Positions 26,792 to 37,200 of a DNA stretch of 39,698 nucleotides are shown piece by piece. The notes below the pieces were generated by a model, which did not search any database, had not been told where the DNA came from, and saw only the letters and a program-made list of their open reading frames with translations. The stretch comes from Thermomonas hydrothermalis (GTDB lineage: Bacteria; Pseudomonadota; Gammaproteobacteria; Xanthomonadales; Xanthomonadaceae), in the NCBI RefSeq assembly GCF_900129205.1, contig NZ_FQUK01000025.1, forward strand, positions 1 through 39,698, written 5' to 3'. Numbering within the stretch: the stretch's first letter is position 1; each line of letters opens with the position of its first letter. The position numbers and the translations under genes were made by a program.

Positions 26792-28315
26792 ATGAGTGCC
26801 ACCACCCCACCCGATGCCGTGCGCGACGGCGACCTGATCGCAGCAATCGACCTGGGCTCAAACAGTTTCCACATCGTCGTGGCCCAGCGCGTCCTGGGCC
26901 AGCTGCGGGTGGTGGACCGGCTACGCGAGACCGTGCGCATGGCCGAGGGGCTCAACGCATTGGGCGGGCTGGATCCGGCCGTGCGCGACCGGGCCCTGGC
27001 CTGCTTGGACCGGTTTGGCCAACGGGTCGCCCACATCCCACGCCGACAGGTACGCGCAGTGGCGACCAATACCGTGCGCCAGCTCCGCAATCCGGACGTC
27101 TTCCTGCGCCCGGCCGAAGCCGCGCTAGGACACCCTATCGACGTGATCTCCGGACGCGAGGAAGCACGCCTGATCTATCTCGGCGTGGCCCACGAGCAGC
27201 CCCCGGAGCCCAGCCAGAAACGGCTGGTGATCGACATCGGCGGCGGTTCCACCGAATGCATCATCGGCCGCGGCTTCCAGCCGCTGGAACGGGAAAGCCT
27301 GCAACTGGGCTGCATCGCCAGCACACGCCGGTTTTTCCCCAACGGCAAACTCGGCCGCAAACGCTGGCAGGCCGCACTGACCGAAGTGGAACTGCAGTTC
27401 CAGCAGTTTGCGGCCACCTACCGCAACCTGGGCTGGGACGAGGCGATCGGCACCTCCGGTACCCACAAGGCGCTGGCCAATATCTGTGCGGCCATGAAAG
27501 CAGGCACCGGCGGGATCAGCCGCGAGGCCCTGCACAAGGTGCGGGATCGCCTGCTCATGGCCGGTCGGATCGAAGACATCGACCTGCCCGGCCTGTCCGA
27601 TGATCGCCGCCCAGTGATCGCCGGTGGCGTGCTGGTGCTGGAAGCCGCATTCGCCGTGCTCGGTCTGGAGTATCTGCAGGTGAGCAAGGCCGCGCTGCGC
27701 GAAGGCGTGCTGTATGACCTGCTCGGCCGTGACGGTGCCGATGATCCGCGTGAAGCCTCGGTGGCCGCACTGATGCAACGCTACGGCGTGGATGTGGCGC
27801 AGGCGCAACGGGTGGAACGGACCGCGCTGATGCTGTTCGACCAGGTCGCCGCCGACTGGGGGCTGGGCCGCGAGGACCGCGCCATGCTCTCCCGGGCCGC
27901 GCGCCTGCACGAACTGGGCCTGGCGATCGCGCACAGCGGCTACCACATCCATGGCGCCTACGTGCTACAGCACTCCGATATCGCCGGGTTCTCGCAGCAG
28001 GGGCAGCGCTTTTTGGCCACGTTGGTGCGCTGCCATCGCCGCAGCGTGCCGAAATCGGCGTTCGAGCAGCTTCCCGAACGGCTGCAGCCATCCGCCCGCC
28101 GCTGTGCGGCGCTGCTGCGGCTGGCGGTCGTGTTGCACCGCGCACGCCGCGACGAAACGCTGACCGGGATCCGGCTGTCGGCCAGCGGCAACACGCTGCG
28201 GCTGCACTTGGAGCGTCGCTGGCTGCAGGCCAGACCGCTGCTGCGCGCCGACCTGGAGGGCGAGCTCGAAGACATGCTGGATCTGGGCGTGGCGCTGGTG
28301 CTGGATCTGGCCTGA
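26792..28315 (+). CDS. ppx: Exopolyphosphatase, Ppx/GppA family
   Basis: 507 residues, close to E. coli Ppx (513). Releases phosphate from polyphosphate ends, or removes the gamma/5' phosphate of pppGpp in the GppA branch. The actin-like ATPase fold shows phosphate loops DLGSNSFHIVVAQR near residue 18 and DIGGGSTECIIG in the middle. The C-terminal third has the HD-like helices (AARLHELGLAIAHSGYHIHG). Context after ppk and PhoB control favours Ppx over GppA. A 95-bp gap separates it from ppk; the start is ATG 26792 without an obvious ribosome-binding site. Confidence 0.92.
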   Translation: MSATTPPDAVRDGDLIAAIDLGSNSFHIVVAQRVLGQLRVVDRLRETVRMAEGLNALGGLDPAVRDRALACLDRFGQRVAHIPRRQVRAVATNTVRQLRNPDVFLRPAEAALGHPIDVISGREEARLIYLGVAHEQPPEPSQKRLVIDIGGGSTECIIGRGFQPLERESLQLGCIASTRRFFPNGKLGRKRWQAALTEVELQFQQFAATYRNLGWDEAIGTSGTHKALANICAAMKAGTGGISREALHKVRDRLLMAGRIEDIDLPGLSDDRRPVIAGGVLVLEAAFAVLGLEYLQVSKAALREGVLYDLLGRDGADDPREASVAALMQRYGVDVAQAQRVERTALMLFDQVAADWGLGREDRAMLSRAARLHELGLAIAHSGYHIHGAYVLQHSDIAGFSQQGQRFLATLVRCHRRSVPKSAFEQLPERLQPSARRCAALLRLAVVLHRARRDETLTGIRLSASGNTLRLHLERRWLQARPLLRADLEGELEDMLDLGVALVLDLA

Positions 28316-28343
28316 CCGGTCAGCCGCCTGCCCCGTGCTGTGC

Positions 28344-29927
28344 TCAGCGGGCGTCTGGCATCGGCTTGCGCGGAATCGGCTGCGGCCGCATCGCGGCATG
28401 GTAGGCAAAGGCGGCCACGATCGCCGCAGCCTGCTTGAGATCATCCGCCACCGCATGATCCTGCACGTCCAGCTCGGTATGATGGACGTGGCTGAAGTAA
28501 TCCAGTTGATCCTGCACGAACTGGAACCCCGGGATGCCCACCGCATCGAAGCTGATATGGTCGGTGCTGCCGGTGTTGCGCTGGGTGACGATGGTGGCCC
28601 CAACGTCGTGCCAGGGCTTGAGCCACTCGGCAAAGATCGGCGCGGCGGCGAGGTTCTCCTGGGCATAGATGCCGCGGATCCGGCCGCTGCCGTTGTCGAG
28701 ATTGAAATACGCCGAAATCTTGTCATACCCAGGCAGCTTGATCAGCTTGCCGCGCTGCTGACGCATGAATGGAGGCAGCGCCCGTTGCTGCGGGTCGTCG
28801 GGCTCCTCGAAGCGGGCAAAGTGCCGGGCGACATACGCCTTCGAGCCCAGCAGGCCCTGCTCCTCACCGGTCCACAACGCCACCCGGATGGTGCGGTCGG
28901 GGCGGGCGCCGACCGCTTTGAGGATCCGCATGGCCTCCATCATCACCGCCACACCTGCGCCATTGTCATTGGCGCCCGCACCGGCATGCCAGGAATCCAG
29001 ATGCGCGCCCAGCATCACCACCTCATTGCGATGCGGGCCGCTGCCGGGCAGCTCGGCAATGGTGTTGTAGCCGGGCTGGTTGCTGTCGTCCAGAAAGCGC
29101 GAATCCACATCCAGCCGCAGCCGCACGGGTTCCTTGCGCTGCAGGGCACGGACGACGGTGTTGTAGTGCTCGGCCGCCATCACCAAGGCCGGCACGCCGA
29201 CCGCTTCGCCGGCCTTGCGCGAACCGCCGCCCATCACCCGCACGATGCCGTCATCCCTGCTACTGATCGACACCGTCGCCAGCACACCCTCGTCGCTTAG
29301 GAACTGGTTGATCCGTGGCGCCATCACCAGAAGAGGCTTGCGTGCGCGCGGCATCGGGAAAGTCAACAGCTCTTCCAGCTCCGCTGCGCTGTAGCGCTGG
29401 AAATCGGGCTTGTCACCAGGCTTGTACGGACGGGCCTCGTCGAGAAACACGATTTTGCCGCGCAGCTTGCCTCGCCACTGCGCCAGATCGGCGTCCGATT
29501 CCAGTTTGGCCTGCACCGCCTCGCCCTCGATCGCCCCCGGCGTGCCCGGGGTCCAGGCCTTGGGCAGCGCATGCAGCGGCATCGCACGCGGGCTGAGCAT
29601 CTGCACATCCGCGTGAGTGAACTGCCAGCCGCGCCCGAGATCCTCCACCGCCTCGTCATGCACATTGGCCAGCCCCCACTCGCTGAACCGCTCACGGGCC
29701 CACTGGTTGGCCTTGGCCATCGCCGGAGAGTTGGTCAGGCGCGGGCCGATCACGTCAGTGAGGTGATCGAGCAGCGCCATCACCTGCGAGCGCTGGAACG
29801 CTTCCTGACGGATGCGCGCGGTCATGTCCAGATCGACCTGCTCCTGCACGGCCGGCTGCGCGACGGCATCGCCCATGCACCCAAGACCTGCCGCCAACAG
29901 TGCCGCCGCCAATAGCCAGTGTTTCAT
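28344..29927 (-). CDS. M28-family zinc metallopeptidase, secreted
   Basis: 527 residues. The first about 23 residues (MKHWLLAAALLAAGLGCMG ...) form a signal peptide; an LGCM motif could even mark a lipoprotein, but cleavage at AVAQ is equally possible. The middle contains a PA-like inserted domain (about 140-270), and the catalytic M28 domain follows with HLDSWHAGAGANDNGAG (zinc ligands His and Asp), the catalytic Glu pair in TGEEQGLLGS, Asp in FNLDNGSGRI and a final His in HHTELD. It resembles plasma-type carboxypeptidase Q and bacterial aminopeptidases; periplasmic peptide degradation is the likely role. Exact specificity cannot be read from the sequence. Confidence 0.9.
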   Translation of the reverse strand: MKHWLLAAALLAAGLGCMGDAVAQPAVQEQVDLDMTARIRQEAFQRSQVMALLDHLTDVIGPRLTNSPAMAKANQWARERFSEWGLANVHDEAVEDLGRGWQFTHADVQMLSPRAMPLHALPKAWTPGTPGAIEGEAVQAKLESDADLAQWRGKLRGKIVFLDEARPYKPGDKPDFQRYSAAELEELLTFPMPRARKPLLVMAPRINQFLSDEGVLATVSISSRDDGIVRVMGGGSRKAGEAVGVPALVMAAEHYNTVVRALQRKEPVRLRLDVDSRFLDDSNQPGYNTIAELPGSGPHRNEVVMLGAHLDSWHAGAGANDNGAGVAVMMEAMRILKAVGARPDRTIRVALWTGEEQGLLGSKAYVARHFARFEEPDDPQQRALPPFMRQQRGKLIKLPGYDKISAYFNLDNGSGRIRGIYAQENLAAAPIFAEWLKPWHDVGATIVTQRNTGSTDHISFDAVGIPGFQFVQDQLDYFSHVHHTELDVQDHAVADDLKQAAAIVAAFAYHAAMRPQPIPRKPMPDAR

Positions 29928-30000
29928 CGCCCATCCTCGCCACAGGGTTGACTGAATGACGAGTCTGCCAGCGGCAATGCAGCACCTCACGGGCCGTTGG

Positions 30001-30891
30001 TCATGGCCGGACCGGCGGCTGCAGGCAGGCCCGGCGCAGGGCGAAGCGATTCTGGCCGGGCCAGTCCAGATCGTTGGCCACCTGCGCCTGGGCACGGCCG
30101 ACCTCTAATGCAGCAAAATCCAGTGTCGCCAGCGCCCAGCAGGCATCACCTTCGGTCTGCGCCAGGATGCCATCGGCAGGCAGCCCCACGTCCATTGGCG
30201 CCAGCAGCGCCGCCTGCCCGGTGTTGACATCCAGCGCCGGGCTCCACCGGGCCTCGCCTGCGGTCACCGCCTGCGCCACATAGATCCGGTTCTCCAGCGC
30301 CCGCGCCAGACACCCGACCCGTACCCGGGTGGCGCCGGCATCGGTATCGGTGCAACTGGGCACCAAAAGCAACTGCATCCCCGCCTCACGCTGGGCGCGC
30401 ACCGGCAGCGGAAACTCGCAGTCGTAGCACACCGCAATGCCCACCCGAATGTCATCGAGCTGCATCACGTGCACGGCCTCACCCGGCTCGATCACACCAC
30501 TGCGTTTCTCGAACCCGGTCAGCTGCAACTTGTCCTGCCAGCAGTGCCCACCGTCGGCGGTGAACAGGTCACTGCGATTGCGATAGCGCCCCGGCGTCAC
30601 TTCGAGCAGGAAGCTGCCGGCCAGGATGTGCATCTGCAGCCGCCGGGCCAGCCCGGTGAACAGGGCAATCCAGTCGCCACGCAATGGCTGCAACTGCGCC
30701 AGCGAGGCCTTGAGGTCGGCGCGCACGTCCGGAGCGAAGCTGGCCGCCAGCTCCAGTGCCAGATACTCCGGCAGCACGGCCAGCCGCGCACCTTGAGCGC
30801 GCGCGTCCGTGAGGAGCGCCTCCAGCCGCGCAGCAAAGGCGTGCATGTCGGCCGGCATGGCGACCGGATAACGGCAAACCGCGACCTTCAT
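30001..30891 (-). CDS. Carbon-nitrogen hydrolase (nitrilase superfamily)
   Basis: 296 residues. The catalytic triad Glu42 in LPEYLALE, Lys121 in CWQDKLQLT and Cys155 in AVCYDCEFP is intact, with the usual spacing of omega-amidase-like enzymes. No signal peptide. The substrate is not known; the family cleaves amides or nitriles. It overlaps the GNAT gene upstream by 4 nt (ATGA), so both proteins are made together. In some bacteria these two domains occur as one polypeptide (the B. subtilis YhcX arrangement), which supports a shared pathway. Confidence 0.9.
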   Translation of the reverse strand: MKVAVCRYPVAMPADMHAFAARLEALLTDARAQGARLAVLPEYLALELAASFAPDVRADLKASLAQLQPLRGDWIALFTGLARRLQMHILAGSFLLEVTPGRYRNRSDLFTADGGHCWQDKLQLTGFEKRSGVIEPGEAVHVMQLDDIRVGIAVCYDCEFPLPVRAQREAGMQLLLVPSCTDTDAGATRVRVGCLARALENRIYVAQAVTAGEARWSPALDVNTGQAALLAPMDVGLPADGILAQTEGDACWALATLDFAALEVGRAQAQVANDLDWPGQNRFALRRACLQPPVRP

Positions 30892-31505
30892 GCCGCCTCC
30901 AACGGTCGCAGCCAGAACGTCAGCGCGTGCGCGATTTCACCGACCCCGACTTCATTCCAGTGCAGCTGCATGGTCATGCCCGGCTGCCGCACATAGCCGC
31001 GCTTGTGCCAGAACGCCTCGTTGCCACGATGACCGGCGGGTTTTCTGGGGTCATCCGGGGCACGATCGACCGCCGCGAAGGCCGTCCAGGCAAACCCGCC
31101 CAGCCGCCGCGCATGCGCTTCACGGGCATCGAAAAACGCGTGCCCAATACCACGGCCACGGTACTCGGGCAGCAGCACGGACTCGCCGCAGTAAAACACC
31201 TGCCCGACATCGAACCCATGCGCCAGAAGCGGCGCCTGGAAGGCCGCATCGTCCTCGGCCAGCGGCAGGCCGGTGCTGGCCCCCACCACGCGTGCGCCAT
31301 CACAGGCCAGTACCACGATGCTGCGCGGCGATGCCGCATACACCCGCAAATACTCGCGCTCATAGGCGAGATCGCCGTCGTACAGATACGGCCAATCGCG
31401 AAACACGGCAATCCGCAACGCGGCGATGGCCTGAAGATGCGGCAGGATGGCCGCGCCGGACAGGGTGTGCAGGGTGATTCCAGGGATCACGGGAAGCGTG
31501 TGCAT
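30888..31505 (-). CDS. GNAT-family N-acetyltransferase
   Basis: 205 residues. The acetyl-CoA site is visible as ESVLLPEYRGRGIGHAFFDA (motif A, RGRGIG) with the following helix, and a later WHKRGYV segment. The N-terminus HTLSGAAILPHLQAIAALRIAVFRDWP matches the acyltransferase part of GNAT/nitrilase pairs. Substrate unknown; the coupled carbon-nitrogen hydrolase suggests that one enzyme makes or reverses an amide used by the other. Upstream it is divergent from rlmJ, with 117 bp between. Confidence 0.87.
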   Translation of the reverse strand: MHTLPVIPGITLHTLSGAAILPHLQAIAALRIAVFRDWPYLYDGDLAYEREYLRVYAASPRSIVVLACDGARVVGASTGLPLAEDDAAFQAPLLAHGFDVGQVFYCGESVLLPEYRGRGIGHAFFDAREAHARRLGGFAWTAFAAVDRAPDDPRKPAGHRGNEAFWHKRGYVRQPGMTMQLHWNEVGVGEIAHALTFWLRPLEAA

Positions 31506-31622
31506 GGGCTGATTCTACGGAAGATCACACCACCCCCACCCGAGGCTGACGGAACTCTCGACGTGTTCGGGCTCCCGCACGGCGCAACGTCCGGGGCCGA
31601 TATCAATGCGACAATCCCCGCA

Positions 31623-32480
31623 ATGAACTACCGCCACGCTTTCCATGCCGGCAACCATGCAGATGTGCTCAAGCACGTGGTGTTGCTGGCGCTGTGCGAC
31701 GCCCTGACCCGCAAGCCCTCGCCCTGCTTTGCGCTGGACACCCACGCCGGCCGCGGGCTGTACCGGCTGGATGGCGAGGCGGCCCAGACCACCGGCGAGG
31801 CCCGCGACGGCATCAGCCGGCTGCTGGCCGAATCACCACGTCAGCCGTTACTGCGCCGCTATCTGGCCGCGGTGCAGGCCTGCCGTGCGCGCCATGGCGA
31901 TAGCGCCTATCCCGGCTCGCCCTGGTTGCTGGGATACGCATTGCGCGCACAGGACCGTATCGCCGTCTGCGAACTGCATCCGGAGGAAGCGCATGTGCTG
32001 CGCAGCCAGTTGGCCGGCGATCCGCGTCTGACCGTGCATGAACGCGACGGCTACCAGGCGCTCAAGGCACTGCTCCCTCCGCGTCATGGCGCCACCCGAT
32101 TCGGCCGCGGCCTGGTTCTGATCGACCCGCCGTATGAAGCGCAGCTGGCGGAGTTCGACATCGCCTTGGCGGCTCTGCACGACGGCCTCATTCGCTGGCC
32201 CCAGGGGATGTTCGCCCTGTGGTATCCGATCAAGCAGGGCCGCACCCTGCAGCCGTTCCGCCGGGCCGCCGCCCGCCTGCCCGCCAAGTCGGCCCTGCTG
32301 CTGGAACTGCTGGTGCGACCGGATGATTCCCCGCTCCGCATGAATGGCAGCGGCATGCTGCTGCTCAACCCGCCCTGGCAGTTCGATAGCGCCATGGGCT
32401 CGGCGCTGGAGGCGCTGCGCGACGCACTTGGCGAAGCCGGCGCCAGTACCCGCGTGGACTGGCTGCGCGCCCCTCCATGA
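31623..32480 (+). CDS. rlmJ: 23S rRNA (adenine2030-N6)-methyltransferase
   Basis: 285 residues (E. coli 280). Methylates N6 of A2030 in 23S rRNA. The N-terminal signature MNYRHAFHAGNHADVLKH is nearly invariant in RlmJ, followed by DTHAGRGLY (SAM-binding region) and the catalytic motif LIDPPYE. The C-terminal WYPIK and NPPWQ motifs are also present. The ATG at 31623 gives the family start. Standalone gene, followed by DUF808 in the same direction after 91 bp. Confidence 0.94.
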   Translation: MNYRHAFHAGNHADVLKHVVLLALCDALTRKPSPCFALDTHAGRGLYRLDGEAAQTTGEARDGISRLLAESPRQPLLRRYLAAVQACRARHGDSAYPGSPWLLGYALRAQDRIAVCELHPEEAHVLRSQLAGDPRLTVHERDGYQALKALLPPRHGATRFGRGLVLIDPPYEAQLAEFDIALAALHDGLIRWPQGMFALWYPIKQGRTLQPFRRAAARLPAKSALLLELLVRPDDSPLRMNGSGMLLLNPPWQFDSAMGSALEALRDALGEAGASTRVDWLRAPP

Positions 32481-32571
32481 CGCCCCACGCAGGCGCGTCC
32501 CCTGCCACGCGCTGCCCCTTGCTACACGACCCAACCGCCCTTGTCACCCACCAACCTGTCTGCTGATTTCG

Positions 32572-33495
32572 ATGGCCTCTGGTTTTTTTGCCCTGCTCGA
32601 CGATATCGCCACCCTGCTCGATGACGTGGCGGCAATGACGAAAGTGGCCGCCAAACAGACCGCCGGCGTGCTGGGCGACGATCTGGCGCTGAATGCCCAG
32701 CAGGTCTCCGGCACGCACGCCGACCGGGAACTGCCAGTGGTCTGGGCGGTAGCCAAAGGATCGCTGCGCAACAAGGCCATCCTGGTCCCGGCCGCCGTAG
32801 TGATCGCAACGCTGGAAGCCTGGTTGCGCGGCCGCGGCGTGGGGATCCCGCTGATCCTGCCGTTGCTGATGCTGGGCGGCCTCTATCTGTGCTTTGAAGG
32901 CATGGAGAAAGTGACCCATCACCTGATGCACCGGAGGGCTGATGCAGACCACCAGCACGCCCTGGAAGCGGCCGTCGCTGATCCAGACGTTGATCTGGTG
33001 GCATTTGAGCGCGACAAGATTGCCGGCGCCGTGCGTACCGACTTCATCCTGTCCGCCGAGATCATCGTGATCGCACTGGGCACGGTGGCCGACAAACCGC
33101 TATCGGTGCAGCTGGGAGTGCTGGTGGCGGTTGCCGTGGCCATGACGATTGGCGTGTACGGGCTGGTGGCCGGCATCGTCAAACTCGACGACCTGGGCCT
33201 GTCTCTGGCCCGCCATGGTGGACTGCGTGCACGGCTGGGCCGGGCCTTGCTCAAGCTGGCGCCAACGTTGATGCGGCTGCTCTCGGTGGCGGGCACCGCG
33301 GCGATGTTTCTGGTCGGCGGCGGCATCCTCAGGCACGGCCTGCCGGCGCTGCACGGACTAAGCGAGGCCGTACAGGCGGTGCCGCCAGGCTGGCTGTGGT
33401 CGGCCCTGCTCGATGCCGGGGTCGGCATGCTGGCCGGGGCGATCGTGCTGGCCCTGCTTGCCCTGGCCACGCGCCTGCGCCGGCGTGCGGCCTGA
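32572..33495 (+). CDS. DUF808 family inner-membrane protein (YedI type)
   Basis: 307 residues. The start MASGFFALLDDIATLLDDVA and the region TKVAAKQTAGVLGDDLALNA are diagnostic of the DUF808/YedI family. Several hydrophobic segments follow (near residues 75-110, 170-205, 240-265 and 275-300), so it is an inner-membrane protein. Function unknown. Starts 91 bp after rlmJ and could be cotranscribed with it. Confidence 0.9.
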   Translation: MASGFFALLDDIATLLDDVAAMTKVAAKQTAGVLGDDLALNAQQVSGTHADRELPVVWAVAKGSLRNKAILVPAAVVIATLEAWLRGRGVGIPLILPLLMLGGLYLCFEGMEKVTHHLMHRRADADHQHALEAAVADPDVDLVAFERDKIAGAVRTDFILSAEIIVIALGTVADKPLSVQLGVLVAVAVAMTIGVYGLVAGIVKLDDLGLSLARHGGLRARLGRALLKLAPTLMRLLSVAGTAAMFLVGGGILRHGLPALHGLSEAVQAVPPGWLWSALLDAGVGMLAGAIVLALLALATRLRRRAA

Positions 33496-33554
33496 CCCGT
33501 TTCGTAGATACTCGGCGTTCATTTTTTTAACCCTCAGCACGCGATCATGCCGCC

Positions 33555-34136
33555 ATGGCCCGTCGTAACCGCATGCCTCCCTGGCACGAACACATCCGTC
33601 TGCGCAATGGACGCGAGCTGCTGATCCGCCCGATCCGTCCCGAGGACGCTGGCCCGATGCGGGCCGCCTTCAGCCTGCTGGAACCGGAAGAAGTCCGGCA
33701 ACGCTTTCTGCATCCGCTGAAAGAACTCGACGCCACCCTGCTGTACCAGTTGACCCACCCGGATCCGCGCCGCGAGTTCGCGCTCGTCGCCGCCGAACCG
33801 CTGCCGCCAGGCGAAGCGCTGGTGGGGGCCGTGGCCCGCATCTGCATCGACGCCAATGGCAAGGATGCGGAGTTCGCCATCCTGGTCAGCCATTACATCA
33901 ACGGCATGGGGCTGGGCCGCCACCTGATGCGCCGGCTGGTGCGCTGGGCCAAAGGCCGCAAAGTGCAGCGCATTTACGGCCATGTGCTGGAGAGCAACCT
34001 GCCGATGCAGACACTGGCCGCATCGCTGGGCTTCCACCGCGAGCCGACCCTGGAACCCGGCCTGGTACGGATGGTGCTGGAGCTGCCGCCAGCGGCCACC
34101 CAAACCGCGACGAATGGCGATACGCCACGCGACTGA
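33555..34136 (+). CDS. GNAT-family acetyltransferase (Pat-type domain)
   Basis: 193 residues. The N-terminal part LRNGRELLIRPIRPEDAGPM and the acetyl-CoA motif FAILVSHYINGMGLGRHLM match the acetyltransferase domain found at the C-terminus of Pat (protein lysine acetyltransferase, YfiQ). Here it is a free-standing domain without the acyl-CoA synthetase-like half. It may acetylate a protein lysine or a small molecule; the target is unknown. The ATG is accepted because the N-terminal strand begins within 15 residues; no clear ribosome-binding site precedes it. Confidence 0.85.
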   Translation: MARRNRMPPWHEHIRLRNGRELLIRPIRPEDAGPMRAAFSLLEPEEVRQRFLHPLKELDATLLYQLTHPDPRREFALVAAEPLPPGEALVGAVARICIDANGKDAEFAILVSHYINGMGLGRHLMRRLVRWAKGRKVQRIYGHVLESNLPMQTLAASLGFHREPTLEPGLVRMVLELPPAATQTATNGDTPRD

Positions 34137-34229
34137 CCGCACGCCCGCCGCGGGGCACCCCACCGGTACAATCGCGCCACGTTCCTTGCCCTGATGCGCC
34201 GGCCCATGTGACCGGCGCTGGTGTTTTTC

Positions 34230-37200
34230 ATGGTCGATGTCCTTTCCCGCTTCACCGTTCCCCTGCCCCGTGCCAGCCAGCGCCGCGCCTGGTGGCGTGC
34301 ACCTGCCTCTGCGACCGCACAGGCCCTGGCAGCCCTGGCGGCCGCCCGCCAGCACCCCGGCCCGGTCCTGGTGGTGGCGCGCGACAACCATGCCGCCCAC
34401 CAGCTGGAAGCCGACCTGCACACCCTGACCGGTGACGATCCGGCGCTGCCGGTGCTGGGCTTTCCAGACTGGGAGACCCTGCCCTACGACCGCTTCAGCC
34501 CGCACCCGGACATCATCAACCAGCGTCTGGCCACACTGGCGCGGCTGCCGGAGTTGCGGCGCGGGCTGGTGGTGGTGTCCGCCGCCACACTGATGCAGCG
34601 GCTGGCACCGCGCAGCCATGTGCTGGGCGGACGGTTCGAACTGCGCCTGGGGCAGCGGCTGGATCTGGCCGCCGAGCAGCGCCGGCTGGAGCAGGCCGGC
34701 TACCGGCATGTGCCGCAAGTCCTGGATCCCGGCGACTTCGCCGTGCGTGGCGGTCTGCTGGACGTGTTCCCGATGGGCGCGCCGACGCCGTTCCGGATCG
34801 AGTTGCTGGATGACGAAATCGACTCAATCCGCATCTTCGACCCGGACACCCAGCGTTCGCAGGATCGCTGCGAGGAAATCGCCCTGCTGCCGGGCCGCGA
34901 GGTCCCCCTGACCGAACCGCACATCCAGCGGGCGCTGGAGGCACTGCGCGAACAGTTCGACATCGACCTGCGCCGCAGCGCGCTGGTGCAGGACCTCAAG
35001 GCTGGGCTGGCGCCAGCGGGCATCGAGTACTACCTGCCGCTGTTCTTTGCGCCCCAACGCGAGACCGGGCAACGCACCGACACCCTGTTCGACTATCTGG
35101 ATCCGACCACCCTGCCGTTGCTGGGCGATGGCGCACTGGACGCCGCCGAGCAGGCTTGGGATCAGATCGGCCACCGCTACGAACAGCTGCGCCACGACCT
35201 CGAACGCCCGCTGCTGCCGCCCGAGATGGTGTGGCTGCCACCCGCCGCCTTGCGCGAACGCCTCAACCGCACTGCCTGCGTCGAAGTCTGCGGCCCGTCG
35301 CATCCGCGCCATGCCGAAGCCCACGCCCTGCCGCTGCAACCGGCGCCAGTGTTGCCGATGGTCGAAAAAGACCGCCCGGCAGGGCAAGCCCTGCGCGACT
35401 TTCTGGCGCACTATCCGGGCCGTGTGCTGGTGGCCGCGGATTCGCCCGGCCGGCGCGAAGCCCTGCTGGAAGTGCTGCAGGCGGCGACACTCACACCGGC
35501 AGTGCTGGACGGCTGGTCCGCGTTCACCGACGGCGACGTCCGGTTCGCCATCACTGTTGCCCCCATCGAAGACGGCTTTGCCCTCGACGACCCGGCGCTG
35601 TGCGTCCTCACCGAACGCCAGCTGTTCCCGGAACGCGCCGCCCAACCGCGCCGCCGCAAGCGGGCCGGACGCGAACCGGAGGCGATCATCCGCGATCTCG
35701 GCGAGCTGACGGTGGGCGCGCCGATCGTCCATGAAGACCACGGCGTTGGCCGCTACCGCGGGCTGGTGACCATGGACGTGGGCGGCATGCCCGGCGAGTT
35801 TCTGGAAATCGAATACGCCAAGGGCGACCGCCTGTACGTGCCGGTGGCGCAGCTGGACCGCATCAGCCGCTATTCCGGCGCCAGCCCGGACACCGCACCA
35901 CTGCACAGCCTGGGTGGTGATCAGTGGGCCAAGGCCCGCAAGAAGGCCGCGGAAAAGGTGCGCGACGTGGCCGCCGAACTGCTGGAGATCCAGGCCAAGC
36001 GCCAGGCCCGACAGGGGCTGGCGATCCAGATCGACCGGGCGATGTACGAACCTTTTGCCGCCAGCTTCCCGTTCGAGGAAACCCCGGATCAGCTGGCCGC
36101 CATCGAAGCCGTGCTGCGCGACCTGCAATCCAGCCTGCCGATGGACCGCGTGGTCTGCGGCGACGTCGGCTTCGGCAAGACCGAGGTGGCCGTGCGCGCC
36201 GCGTTTGCCACCGCCAGCGCCGGCAAGCAGGTGGCCGTGTTGGTGCCCACCACGCTGCTGGCCGAGCAGCACTACCGCAACTTCCGCGACCGCTTCGCCG
36301 ACTGGCCGCTGCGGGTGGAGGTGCTGTCGCGCTTCAAGTCGAAGAAAGAAATCGCCACCGCCCTGGACAAGCTGGCGCAGGGCGGGATCGACGTGATCGT
36401 CGGCACCCATCGCCTGCTCCAGCCTGACGTGAAATTCAAAGATTTGGGGCTGGTGATCGTCGATGAGGAACAGCGCTTCGGCGTGCGCCAGAAAGAGGCG
36501 CTGAAGAAGCTGCGCGCCAACGTGCACCTGCTGACGCTCACCGCCACGCCGATCCCGCGCACGCTGAACATGGCGCTGAGCGGCCTGCGCGATCTGTCCA
36601 TCATCGCCACCCCACCGGCCAACCGACTGGCGGTGCAGACCTTCGTGCATGCCTGGGACGAGGCGCTGCTGCGTGAGGCGTTCCAGCGTGAGCTGGCACG
36701 CGGCGGTCAGGTGTACTTCCTGCACAACGACGTGGCCAGCATCGTCCGCATGCAGGAAACCCTGCAAGCGCTGGTGCCGGATGCGCGCATCGGCATCGCC
36801 CACGGGCAGATGCCCGAGCGCGAGCTGGAGCGGGTGATGCTGGACTTCCACAAACAGCGCTTCAACGTGCTGTTGTGCAGCACCATCATCGAATCCGGCA
36901 TCGACATCCCCAACGCCAACACCATCATCATCAATCGCGCCGATACCTTCGGCCTGGCCCAGCTGCACCAGCTGCGTGGCCGCGTCGGCCGCAGCCACCA
37001 CCGTGCCTACGCCTACCTGCTGATCCCCGACCGCCGCAGCATCACCGAAGACGCTCGCAAACGGCTGGATGCCATCAGCGCCATGGACGAACTGGGCGCC
37101 GGCTTCACCCTGGCCACCCACGATCTGGAAATCCGAGGCGCCGGCGAGCTGCTGGGTGAGGAACAAAGCGGGCAGATGGCCGAGATCGGCTTCAGCCTCT

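Noticed and set aside
33534-34718. Open frame of 394 codons on the minus strand across the GNAT gene and the start of mfd
   Set aside because: It crosses two well-supported plus-strand genes and an intergenic gap, with no family resemblance.
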